Assembly: GCA_039923855.1 (NCBI GenBank)
Contig: JBDTBW010000016.1
Location: 1-16,764, forward strand
Source: 66-474 sp039923855
GTDB taxonomy: Bacteria; Pseudomonadota; Gammaproteobacteria; Xanthomonadales; Rhodanobacteraceae
DNA: 16,764 nucleotides
Direction: 5' to 3'
Of the stretch, positions 1 through 5,807 are shown piece after piece; within the stretch, counting starts at the first letter, position 1, and the number at the start of each line of letters is the position of its first letter. The translations under genes and the position numbers were made by a program. The notes under the pieces are model-generated. The model searched no databases. It was given only the letters and a program-made list of their open reading frames with translations, and was not told where the DNA came from.

Positions 1-502
1 GCCCGTCCAGGAACAAATCACGCGTTGTCGCCGCCGCGATGCGGTTGTAGTAGGCCTGATCGTGGGGCAGCGGCACCGACGAGTCGAGCACATGTATCGT
101 GGCGGTCATGCTTTCGTGGAACAGACACACCAGCTTGTAGTTGCCGGGCGTCGGAAACACCACCGTATAGCTCTGGCCGTTGCCCAACGGCCCGGAATTG
201 ACGCATTGCGTGCCGTCGAAGCCGGCGGGACTGGGCGTGACGCCCGGACACCCGACCGGGAACGGCGGGCGCACCTGGTCTGTGATCAGGAAAGTCACCG
301 TGTGGGGCTCATCGGTATTCAACTTCCAAGTGATGCTGTCGCCGGCATGCACCCAGATTTCGTTGGGAAGGAAGGCCAGCGCCTGGGTGCCCTTGTCCTG
401 CTTCTGGGCGCCGACGGATGCCTGCCACTGTGCTTGCGCCAGCGGTGCAGCGGCGATGCCGATGGCCAGGCACGCCGCGATTGGTGCGATATGCATTTTC
501 AC
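1..502 (-). CDS. Secreted cupredoxin (plastocyanin/amicyanin-like), 3' part missing
   Basis: Small exported blue-copper protein, likely an electron carrier or copper-binding protein in the periplasm; the physiological partner is unknown. About 167 codons are visible before the gene runs off the left edge. The likely start is GTG at 502-500: AGGAG at 514-510 lies 7 bases upstream, whereas the ATG at 496 would be 13 bases away. An ATG at 507 is out of frame and stops at once. Residues 1 to about 24 form a signal peptide ending AQA before QW. The cupredoxin fold shows a first copper histidine in DEPHTVTF, then GNYKLVCLFHESM, which supplies Cys, His and Met in C-x2-H-x2-M spacing, as in amicyanin. 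A PPFPVGCPG...TQC insert adds two further cysteines that could form a disulfide. After the domain a stretch with PHDQAYYNRIAAATTRD continues past the window, so the protein is longer than a minimal cupredoxin. Family assignment is firm; role is inference. Confidence 0.85.
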   Translation of the reverse strand, partial: MKMHIAPIAACLAIGIAAAPLAQAQWQASVGAQKQDKGTQALAFLPNEIWVHAGDSITWKLNTDEPHTVTFLITDQVRPPFPVGCPGVTPSPAGFDGTQCVNSGPLGNGQSYTVVFPTPGNYKLVCLFHESMTATIHVLDSSVPLPHDQAYYNRIAAATTRDLFLDG

Positions 503-539
503 GTCATCTCTCCTGTGGAAAGCCATGCGGCCTCACCCG

Positions 540-569
540 ATCATATTCCATAAAGGACTATAAAGGACT
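540..569 (-). promoter_or_regulatory. Candidate promoter with tandem 10-bp repeat, upstream of the cupredoxin gene
   Basis: On the minus strand TATGAT (545-540) matches the -10 consensus at 5 of 6 bases and would give a leader of about 30 nt before the GTG start. No good -35 box is found at 16-18 bp. Where it should be, the 10-mer ATAAAGGACT (plus-strand reading) occurs twice head to tail at 550-559 and 560-569, exactly one helical turn apart. A weak -35 plus an in-phase tandem repeat fits an activator-dependent promoter, but this is inference. Confidence 0.35.
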
Positions 570-584
570 ATCAGGATTACGAAC

Positions 585-611
585 AAAAAAAGACCCCGCG
601 AATGCGGGGTC
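585..611 (-). terminator. Rho-independent terminator of the small secreted-protein gene
   Basis: Read on the minus strand: GACCCCGC, loop ATTC, GCGGGGTC, then a run of seven T. This is a perfect 8-bp GC-rich stem with a tetraloop and U tract, about 28 bases after the stop codon at 641-639. It separates this gene from the cupredoxin gene. Confidence 0.93.
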
Positions 612-638
612 GAGTGAAACCTTTCGTGGCAGCATGTA

Positions 639-1010
639 TCAATTGCCTTGATTGGCCGCGACCTTTTCTTTCTGCGCGCGCTGCAATGCCTGATTGTGTT
701 CGTAGGCACGGCTGTAGCTCGTCGCGCACTCGGCGTAGCCGATGCAGGCGTTGAACAGCATGCCGACTTCGCGCTTGGTCAGCGGTTGCAGCAAGCGCGG
801 ATCGACAGGTCCGGCCTTGCGATGCGGCCCCACCGGGTCTTTCTGCGTGAGGTAGCCGGACTGCATCGTGGACGGGCCGTTTTGCATGGCCTGCTGCTGG
901 ATTTCGCCCTGAGTGGGAGCGGGTTGGGATGGTGGGCCGCCGGCATAAGCGGTGCTGGCCGCCATGCCGAGGCTTGCGCAAACGAGGATGACGAATGCAT
1001 TGCGTTTCAT
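639..1010 (-). CDS. Small secreted protein of unknown function
   Basis: 123-residue protein I do not recognise. The ATG at 1010-1008 is chosen because GGAGG (1021-1017) lies 6 bases upstream and because it opens a clean signal peptide: MKR, a hydrophobic core, then AYA before GG (cleavage about residue 23). A longer reading from 1085 has no comparable support. The mature protein starts with a Pro/Gln-rich, probably disordered stretch (residues 24-60). It ends in a helical region with two cysteines, C89 and C95 (NACIGYAEC), followed by a charged, Ala/Gln/Lys-rich C-terminus. The two cysteines could form a disulfide in the periplasm. It has its own strong terminator and appears monocistronic. 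The nearest neighbour downstream encodes another exported protein (the cupredoxin), but nothing shows a shared role. Confidence 0.8.
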   Translation of the reverse strand: MKRNAFVILVCASLGMAASTAYAGGPPSQPAPTQGEIQQQAMQNGPSTMQSGYLTQKDPVGPHRKAGPVDPRLLQPLTKREVGMLFNACIGYAECATSYSRAYEHNQALQRAQKEKVAANQGN

Positions 1011-1183
1011 GACGAGCCTCCGACGGGCGGCAGGCTTGTCCAAAGTCCGACCGCACAGATACTCGAGGCGCCGGGATCCATCCACAGCGCGAAAGCGGGA
1101 GCTTTCACACTGGGATTCCGCAGAAGGGGATCGCGATTACAGCGGATGCGGTGCGTCTTGAAGGGCGGTGCAACAACGCGGGC

Positions 1184-1909
1184 TCAGCGCTGGCCCGTTA
1201 CCAGCGTGCCGATTGCCTCGCCGCGCATGATGCGCATCAGATTCCCCGCGCGGGTCATGTCGTAAATGCGCAGCGGCATGCCGTGATCGCGGCACAGCGC
1301 AATCGCGGCGGTATCCATCACCTTCAGGTTCTGGGCGATCACGTCTTCGTAGGTGACGTGTTCGAAACGGTGCGCATCTTTTTTCTTTTTCGGGTCGGCG
1401 CTGTACACGCCATCGACCTTGGTGGCCTTGAGCAACAGATCCGCGCCGACCTCGACCGCGCGCAACGCGGCGGCGGAATCGGTGGTGAAGAACGGATTGC
1501 CGGTGCCGGCGGCGAACAACACGATGCGGCCTTTCTCCAGATGTCTGACAGCACGCCGGCGGATGAAATCCTCGCAGACGTCGTGCACCGAAATCGCGCT
1601 CATCACCCGCGCGAAACCGCCGCGTTTCTCGATCGCGTCCTGCATCGCCAGCGCGTTCATCACCGTGGCCAGCATGCCCATGTGGTCGCCGGTGATGCGG
1701 TCCATGCCGGCCGCGGCCAGCCCCGCGCCCCGGAAAATATTGCCGCCGCCGATCACCACGCCGATCTGCACGCCGGCCGCGCGCACCTCCAGGATTTCCT
1801 CGGCGATGCGGCCGATCACCTTGGGATCGATGCCGTAATCCACCTCGCCCATAAGCGCCTCACCCGACAGTTTCAGCAGGATGCGCTGGTGCTTGATCAT
1901 GGCGGGCAT
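1184..1909 (-). CDS. pyrH: UMP kinase
   Basis: Cytoplasmic UMP kinase: phosphorylates UMP to UDP with ATP, the entry to UTP/CTP synthesis. At 241 residues it has normal family length. Amino-acid-kinase fold motifs are in order: LLKLSGEAL (11-19, phosphate-binding Lys13), GGGNIFRG (54-61), ITGDHMGMLAT (72-82, UMP pocket with D75), GTGNPFFTTD (135-144) and TKVDGVYSADP (163-173, nucleotide side). The start at 1909 is preferred over Met4 (1900) because GGAG at 1920-1917 sits 7 bases upstream. It lies downstream of tsf in the common rpsB-tsf-pyrH order, but a terminator and a repeat-filled spacer separate it from tsf, so it probably has its own promoter. The usual next gene, frr, is absent; a secreted-protein gene follows instead. 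Confidence 0.97.
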   Translation of the reverse strand: MPAMIKHQRILLKLSGEALMGEVDYGIDPKVIGRIAEEILEVRAAGVQIGVVIGGGNIFRGAGLAAAGMDRITGDHMGMLATVMNALAMQDAIEKRGGFARVMSAISVHDVCEDFIRRRAVRHLEKGRIVLFAAGTGNPFFTTDSAAALRAVEVGADLLLKATKVDGVYSADPKKKKDAHRFEHVTYEDVIAQNLKVMDTAAIALCRDHGMPLRIYDMTRAGNLMRIMRGEAIGTLVTGQR

Positions 1910-1939
1910 GCGGCGGCTCCGGGTGGGGCAAACAGCGGG

Positions 1940-1945
1940 ATTGTA
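1940..1945 (-). promoter_or_regulatory. Candidate -10 box for pyrH
   Basis: TACAAT on the minus strand matches the -10 consensus at 5 of 6 bases, about 30 bases before the pyrH start. No convincing -35 box is seen at 16-18 bp. The strong terminator between tsf and pyrH makes a separate pyrH promoter likely; this is the best candidate. Confidence 0.33.
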
Positions 1946-1987
1946 GCGGGAAGGAACAGGGAGCAGTGGGCGGCGATTTCATACACT

Positions 1988-2080
1988 GTCGTCATTCCGG
2001 GGCCGCGCGCAGCTCGGAACCCGGAATCCAGCTCTCGTGCGCGTGCAAAGCTGGATTCCGGCTTTCGCCGGAATGACGAC
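1988..2080. repeat. REP/MITE-like palindrome, copy 1 (double hairpin)
   Basis: A 93-bp imperfect inverted repeat with ends GTCGTCATTCCGG and CCGGAATGACGAC. Inside, CCGGAATCCAGCT and AGCTGGATTCCGG face each other. The right half folds alone into a hairpin with a CTTTCG loop region. It shares the CGTCATTCC...GGAATGACG core with the elements at 5742-5769 and 14911-14993. It lies between tsf and pyrH. Confidence 0.85.
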
Positions 2081-2123
2081 TTCGTTGTTAAGCTCACCGC
2101 TCACGTTCCGCATTTCCACAAAC

Positions 2124-2146
2124 AAAAAAACCGCGGAAGTCCGCGG
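2124..2146 (-). terminator. Rho-independent terminator after tsf
   Basis: Read on the minus strand: CCGCGG, loop ACTT, CCGCGG, then seven T. It lies about 60 bases after the tsf stop and would end the rpsB-tsf transcript before pyrH. Confidence 0.88.
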
Positions 2147-2176
2147 CCACGGAGCTCTTGGCCATGGACGGCGGCT
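2147..2176. repeat. 30-bp dispersed repeat, copy A
   Basis: CCACGGAGCTCTTGGCCATG and the ten bases after it match the segment at 3364-3393 at 28 of 30 positions (both differences C versus T). Copy A abuts the tsf terminator stem; copy B lies just downstream of rpsB. Confidence 0.75.
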
Positions 2177-2205
2177 TTGGCCGCTTTCAAAGCCAGGGAT
2201 GACTA

Positions 2206-3084
2206 CTAAGCCAATCCCGCCTGCTTCATCACCTCGGCGGCGAAGTCGTCTTCTTTCTTCTCGATCCCTTCGCCGACGGCGAGGCGATGGAAGCCAAGCA
2301 CCTTGGCTTTCTCTTTCGCCAATGCATCGCCGAGCGTGACCGAAGTGTCGAGCACGAACGGCTGACCGGTGAGCGAGATTTCCGACAATATCTTCTTGAG
2401 CTTGCCGCTGACCATTTTTTCCTGGATGTCGGCCGGCTTGGCGCGATCCTTGTCGCTCATCTGCGCCAGCGCGATGTCCTTTTCCTTCGCCACAAAGTCG
2501 GCCGGAACATTTTCCGGAGAGACGTAGGCGGGGTTCATCGCGGCAATGTGCATGGCGATATTGCGCGCCAGTTCCGCATTGCCACCGTCGAGTTCGACCA
2601 GCACGCCGATGCGGCCGCCGTGCACGTAGGCGCCGATGGTCCTGGCGCTGTCGATGCGCGCGAGCCGGCGCAACTGCACGTTTTCGCCGACCTTGGCGAT
2701 TAGCCACTGGCGGCCTTCCTCGAGGGTCGGGCCATACGAAGTTTTCGCGGCTTTGAGCGCGTCGATATCCTGCGCGTCGCTGGCCAGCGCGGTATTGGCC
2801 GCCTCGTCCGCGAACTTCAGGAAGTTCTCGTCCTTGGCGACGAAATCGGTTTCGGAGTTGACTTCGACCAGCACGGCTTTGCCTTCGCGCTGCGCCAGCG
2901 CGATGCGCCCTTCCGCGGTGATGCGGTCGGCCTTCTTGTCGGCCTTGACCAGCCCCTGCTTGCGCAGCCAGTCGGAGGCGCTGGCGAGATCGCCATTGTT
3001 TTCGGCGAGCGCCCGCTTGCATTCCATCATGCCGGCGCCGGAGCGCTCGCGCAGTTGCTTGACCATCGCGGCGGTGATTTGCAT
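2206..3084 (-). CDS. tsf: Translation elongation factor Ts
   Basis: Guanine nucleotide exchange factor for EF-Tu in the cytoplasm: releases GDP so that EF-Tu can be recharged with GTP. At 292 residues it is close to the usual gammaproteobacterial length. The N-terminal UBA-like domain spans residues 1 to about 50 (ITAAMVKQLRERSGAGMMECKRAL). The EF-Tu-contacting motif TDFVAKDENF starts at T79, putting D80 and F81 at the E. coli positions. Core halves carry VHGGRIGVLVELDGG and AKEKDIALAQM. The ATG at 3084 is chosen by homology, with AAAGG (3098-3094) 9 bases upstream; the extension to 3270 merely translates repeat DNA. rpsB lies upstream on the same strand, separated by 367 bases of palindromic repeats; a strong terminator follows. 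Confidence 0.97.
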   Translation of the reverse strand: MQITAAMVKQLRERSGAGMMECKRALAENNGDLASASDWLRKQGLVKADKKADRITAEGRIALAQREGKAVLVEVNSETDFVAKDENFLKFADEAANTALASDAQDIDALKAAKTSYGPTLEEGRQWLIAKVGENVQLRRLARIDSARTIGAYVHGGRIGVLVELDGGNAELARNIAMHIAAMNPAYVSPENVPADFVAKEKDIALAQMSDKDRAKPADIQEKMVSGKLKKILSEISLTGQPFVLDTSVTLGDALAKEKAKVLGFHRLAVGEGIEKKEDDFAAEVMKQAGLA

Positions 3085-3133
3085 GTCTCTGTACCTTTGT
3101 TGATTTGCGAGCGCCGCAAGCTGCGGCTTATAG

Positions 3134-3229
3134 CCCCTCTCCCATCGGGAGAGGGTGAGATGGAGTTGTCGCGAGATGCGTTGAAGCGCATCTCGCGCCG
3201 GCGAACGCCTTGTCCAAGGATGGACAAGG
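3134..3229. repeat. Composite palindromic repeat: three successive hairpins
   Basis: Three adjacent perfect or near-perfect stems of 9, 11 and 9 bp follow each other within 96 bases, separated by only a few bases. The first belongs to the CCCTCTCCC/GGGAGAGGG family also seen in variant form at 4794-4861 and near 3393-3411. Confidence 0.75.
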
Positions 3230-3339
3230 CTGGGTTGCTTGGCGAGGCAATGGGCTGCCGAGTCTAGCAACAGGGGTGAGGGCTCGATTGAAATAAGCAG
3301 ATGGAGTCTTGCGTGAAGCTATTCAACGCGGAGAGCCGA

Positions 3340-3414
3340 ACCCTCATCCGGCGCTTCGCGCCACCACGGAGCTCTTGGCCATGGATGGTGGCTCTCCCGG
3401 AGGGAGAAGGGAAA
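3340..3414. repeat. Repeat block downstream of rpsB with copy B of the 30-bp repeat
   Basis: Begins AACCCTCATCCGGCGCTTCG, continues through copy B of the 30-bp repeat (3364-3393), and ends CTCTCCCGGAGGGAGAAGGG, a small palindrome. The flanking halves look like one repeat family with the 30-bp segment sitting between them. Confidence 0.6.
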
Positions 3415-3451
3415 GCATCCGCGCGGCATTGCAAGATTGCGAAGCCCGCGA

Positions 3452-4477
3452 TTACTCGGCTGCTTTTTCCTCGACCGCCTCGTTCTCGGCGACTTCCGCC
3501 TTGACTTCGTCAGACGTGGCCGCTTCCGGCTTGGGTGCGTCTGTTGCCGCCGGTTTCGCCTCGGTTTCACCCGGCGAAGCCGAGGCGGACTCGGCAGAGG
3601 CCGTTTCCGGGGTAGCCTCATCCCGCTTTGCCGGCGGCCCGCTGCGACGTTGCTGTTGCTGCGGCGCCGGTTTCTTGCCGGCGTTGCGGCGCGGTGTGGG
3701 GCGGCGGCGGTCGCCGTCCTTGTCCTTGGCGACCGGATTGCCCTCGGCGTCCAGTTCGACAAAGTCGTTGGCATCGCCGCGCGCGGCGGCAGGCGCGGCG
3801 GCCTTGCCTTCCAGGATCGCGTCGGCGGCGGCGCGCGCATACAACTGCACCGCGCGGATCGCGTCGTCGTTGCCGGGGATCGCGTAATCCACCAGCGCCG
3901 GATCGTAATTGGTGTCGACCACCGCCACCACCGGGATGCCGAGCTTCTTGGCCTCTTTAACTGCGATGTCCTCGTGGCCGATATCGATCACGAACAGCGC
4001 GTCGGGCAGACGGTTCATGTCCTTGATGCCGCCGAGCGACTTCAGGAGCTTTTCGCGTTCGCGCCGCAGCGACAGCACTTCGTGCTTGACCAGCTTCTCG
4101 AAGGTGCCGTCGGTCTCGCCGGCTTCCAGTTCCTTCAAGCGCGACACCGACTGCTTGACGGTGCGGAAATTGGTGAGCATCCCGCCCAGCCAGCGCGCGT
4201 TGACATACGGCATGCCGCAGCGATTGGCTTCTTCCTCGACCGACTCGCGCGCCGAGCGCTTGGTGCCGACGAACAGCACGGTGCCGCGTTTTTGCGCAAG
4301 CCCCGAGAGATAATTCATGGCGTCGGTGAAGAGCGGCAGCGTCCGCTCGAGATTGATGATGTGGATACGCCCGCGCGCGCCGAAAATGTACGGCGCCATC
4401 TTGGGATTCCAGTAACGGGTCTGGTGGCCGAAGTGGACGCCGGCTTCCAGCATTTGTCTCATGGTGACGGAAGGCAT
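3452..4477 (-). CDS. rpsB: 30S ribosomal protein S2 with long C-terminal tail
   Basis: Structural protein of the small ribosomal subunit, needed for S1 binding and mRNA recruitment. The start is ATG 4477-4475, with AGGAA (4489-4485) 7 bases upstream. Residues 1 to about 225 are a standard S2: MRQMLEAGVHFGHQTRYWNP, the coiled-coil region (residues 103-150), SLGGIKDMNRLPDALFVIDI and PGNDDAIRAVQLYA. E. coli S2 has 241 residues, but this protein has 341. The extra tail is low-complexity. Residues 257-286 are strongly basic with Arg/Lys/Pro and a run of four Gln. Residues 287-341 are acidic and rich in Ala, Glu, Ser, Pro, Thr. There is no frameshift: the frame stays open with GC-rich codons. It is divergent from map, as is common in gammaproteobacteria. 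Confidence 0.97.
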   Translation of the reverse strand: MPSVTMRQMLEAGVHFGHQTRYWNPKMAPYIFGARGRIHIINLERTLPLFTDAMNYLSGLAQKRGTVLFVGTKRSARESVEEEANRCGMPYVNARWLGGMLTNFRTVKQSVSRLKELEAGETDGTFEKLVKHEVLSLRREREKLLKSLGGIKDMNRLPDALFVIDIGHEDIAVKEAKKLGIPVVAVVDTNYDPALVDYAIPGNDDAIRAVQLYARAAADAILEGKAAAPAAARGDANDFVELDAEGNPVAKDKDGDRRRPTPRRNAGKKPAPQQQQRRSGPPAKRDEATPETASAESASASPGETEAKPAATDAPKPEAATSDEVKAEVAENEAVEEKAAE

Positions 4478-4665
4478 TGCACTGTTCCTGTAATGTTCGG
4501 ACGATTTGCACCGTCCCGGGGTTATTGCCTCCACGCATCCGGTTTCGATCCCGCCGTCACTTGCAATGGCGGCGAAACACCCCGAAATCGGTATCGATAA
4601 CGTGTGAGAATTTGCGGCTGATGCCGCTGTGCTGGCTGGCCTGCGAGCAAACCAGCCCGTAAAGC
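4478..4665 (-). ncRNA. Candidate rpsB leader (possible S2 autoregulatory RNA)
   Basis: If transcription starts just after the -10 at 4677-4672, rpsB has a leader of about 188 nt. It contains a perfect GCGGC/GCCGC tetraloop hairpin (4614-4627) and a GGCTGG/CCAGCC stem (4634-4639 with 4652-4657). In E. coli the leader of rpsB, between map and rpsB, is the t44 RNA, and S2 represses its own operon. Position and length fit; I cannot check the consensus fold here. Confidence 0.42.
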
Positions 4666-4671
4666 CGTACA

Positions 4672-4700
4672 ATTCTAGATTGTTCCTCGCTTCGACTCAA
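4672..4700 (-). promoter_or_regulatory. Candidate sigma-70 promoter for rpsB
   Basis: On the minus strand TTGAGT (4700-4695), a 17-bp spacer, then TAGAAT (4677-4672): 4 of 6 and 5 of 6 consensus bases at ideal spacing. The -10 lies inside the near-palindrome ACAATTCTAGATTGT (plus-strand reading, about 4670-4684), which might be an operator or chance. Confidence 0.6.
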
Positions 4701-4793
4701 GCGCGCTGAGCACTTTGTTGGTGTCGCAGCTCAAAGATTCCATGGTCACGCTTGTGATTGAAAAGGTTGATCGTCCGCGCCGTTGCTTCGCGC

Positions 4794-4861
4794 CCCCTCA
4801 CCGCAACCTTCTCCCCGCGGGGGAGAGGGAGACAAGCGCGCAGCGCTTGGCGGGTGAGGGG
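4794..4861. repeat. Palindromic repeat upstream of map
   Basis: Outer arms CCCCTCACC (4794-4802) and GGTGAGGGG (4853-4861) enclose an inner CTCCCC/GGGGAG-type hairpin (around 4811-4827) and a GCGCGCAGCGC segment. It is related in sequence to the CCCTCTCCC/GGGAGAGGG repeats at 3134-3155. It ends 57 bases before the map start, so it may lie in the map leader. The rest of the 441-base rpsB-map spacer (about 4701-4793 and 4862-4918) shows no recognisable promoter or gene. Confidence 0.7.
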
Positions 4862-4918
4862 AAAGGCTTGGCTTCAAACGGAGGCGCCACGTACGCTTTC
4901 TTGCCCTGATCTGTACCC

Positions 4919-5683
4919 ATGCCCGTCACTCTCAAATCCCCGGATGAAATCGAGAAGATGCGTGAAGCCGGCCGCCTCGCCGCGGAAGTGCTGGCGCTGA
5001 TGGTGGAGCACGCCAAGTCGGGCGTGACCACCGAAGAACTCGACCGCATCGCCCACGACCATATCGTCGATGTGCAGAAGGCGGTGCCCGCCAATGTCGG
5101 CTATCGCGGGTTCCCCAAAACCCTGTGCACCTCGGTCAATCATGTGATCTGCCACGGTATCCCCAGTCCCGGCAAGATGCTGAAGGACGGCGATATCGTC
5201 AATATCGACGTCACCGTGATCAAGGATGGCTGGCATGGTGATACCAGCCGGATGTATTTCGTCGGCAAGCCTTCGGTGCTGGCCAAACGGCTGGTCGATA
5301 CCGCGTTTGATGCGATGATGCTCGGCATCGCGCAGGTACGGCCGGGCGCCACGCTCGGCGATGTCGGCCATGCGATCCAGCAACACGCGGAGGCCGCCGG
5401 CTATTCGATCGTCAAGGATTACTGCGGTCACGGTATCGGCCGGATCTACCACGACGAACCGCAGGTTTTGCATTACGGCCGCACGGGCGAGGGCATGCGT
5501 CTGGAGAAGGGGATGACCTTCACCGTCGAACCGATGATCAACGCCGGCAAGCCGTCCGCGAAAACGCTGCCCGATGGCTGGACGGTAGTCACCAAGGATC
5601 ACTCGCTGTCGGCGCAGTGGGAACACACCGTGGCGGTCACCGATGATGGCTTCGAGATACTGACGCCGTGGCCTGATGCTTGA
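4919..5683 (+). CDS. map: Type I methionine aminopeptidase
   Basis: Removes the N-terminal methionine from nascent proteins with small second residues, at the ribosome in the cytoplasm; a two-metal enzyme. At 254 residues it is a type Ia form without an extra N-terminal zinc domain. All metal and catalytic residues sit at the E. coli numbers: H79 (CHGIPS), D97 (NIDVTV), D108 (HGDTSRM), H171 (CGHGIG), H178, E204 (TVEP) and E235 (QWEHT). The start is fixed by an in-frame TGA at 4907-4909. No Shine-Dalgarno sequence is visible in the 20 bases before the ATG, so initiation may be weak or nearly leaderless. It is divergent from rpsB and heads the plus-strand block; a REP hairpin separates it from glnD. 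Confidence 0.97.
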   Translation: MPVTLKSPDEIEKMREAGRLAAEVLALMVEHAKSGVTTEELDRIAHDHIVDVQKAVPANVGYRGFPKTLCTSVNHVICHGIPSPGKMLKDGDIVNIDVTVIKDGWHGDTSRMYFVGKPSVLAKRLVDTAFDAMMLGIAQVRPGATLGDVGHAIQQHAEAAGYSIVKDYCGHGIGRIYHDEPQVLHYGRTGEGMRLEKGMTFTVEPMINAGKPSAKTLPDGWTVVTKDHSLSAQWEHTVAVTDDGFEILTPWPDA

Positions 5684-5741
5684 AAGAAGCGGGCGAAGCA
5701 TAGAAGCCGGATGTCGCCGCCATGTATTGGCAGTAAAAGCT

Positions 5742-5769
5742 CGTCATTCCGGCCTGCGCCGGAATGACG
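5742..5769. repeat. REP-like hairpin between map and glnD, copy 2
   Basis: CGTCATTCCGGC, loop CTGC, GCCGGAATGACG: a perfect 12-bp stem with a tetraloop. It corresponds to one half of the longer elements at 1988-2080 and 14911-14993. There is no T tract, so it is a weak terminator at best; it may protect map mRNA ends or tune glnD expression (inference). Confidence 0.85.
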
Positions 5770-5807
5770 CTAATGTAGGTCAGCCTTCTCATTTATTGCT
5801 CTGCCCA

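Larger units (their letters stand above)
3085..3451. other. rpsB-tsf spacer filled with palindromic repeats
   Basis: A 367-base stretch without a gene. It holds several independent hairpins: CCCTCTCCC/GGGAGAGGG at 3135-3155 (loop ATC); an 11-bp perfect stem CGCGAGATGCG at 3170-3180 pairing with 3187-3197; a 9-bp perfect stem CCTTGTCCA at 3208-3216 pairing with 3221-3229; then the repeat block at 3340-3414. None has a T tract on the minus strand, so they look like dispersed repeats or RNA processing structures rather than full terminators. Such structures could lower tsf expression relative to rpsB or stabilise the rpsB 3' end (inference). Confidence 0.7.

Noticed and set aside
1184..1205. Terminator-like GGGC/GCCC hairpin at the pyrH stop codon
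   Set aside because: Short stem overlapping the stop codon with no following T run.
1151..2209. 352-codon open frame on the plus strand opposite pyrH
   Set aside because: It is antisense to a fully conserved pyrH, its 3' part translates the repeat at 1988-2080, and its composition (His/Arg/Ala rich) is typical of a high-GC shadow frame.
3134..3414. CRISPR-like array of repeats between rpsB and tsf
   Set aside because: The palindromes are different from each other and have no regular spacing or uniform spacers; no cas genes are present.
3437..4600. 387-codon open frame on the plus strand opposite rpsB
   Set aside because: Antisense to the conserved S2 coding frame; no recognisable domain; Arg/Ala/Gly-rich shadow reading.
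5676..5807. Longer N-terminus for GlnD from an ATG overlapping the map stop
   Set aside because: The extra 44 residues translate the REP hairpin and do not resemble GlnD N-termini; no RBS supports it.
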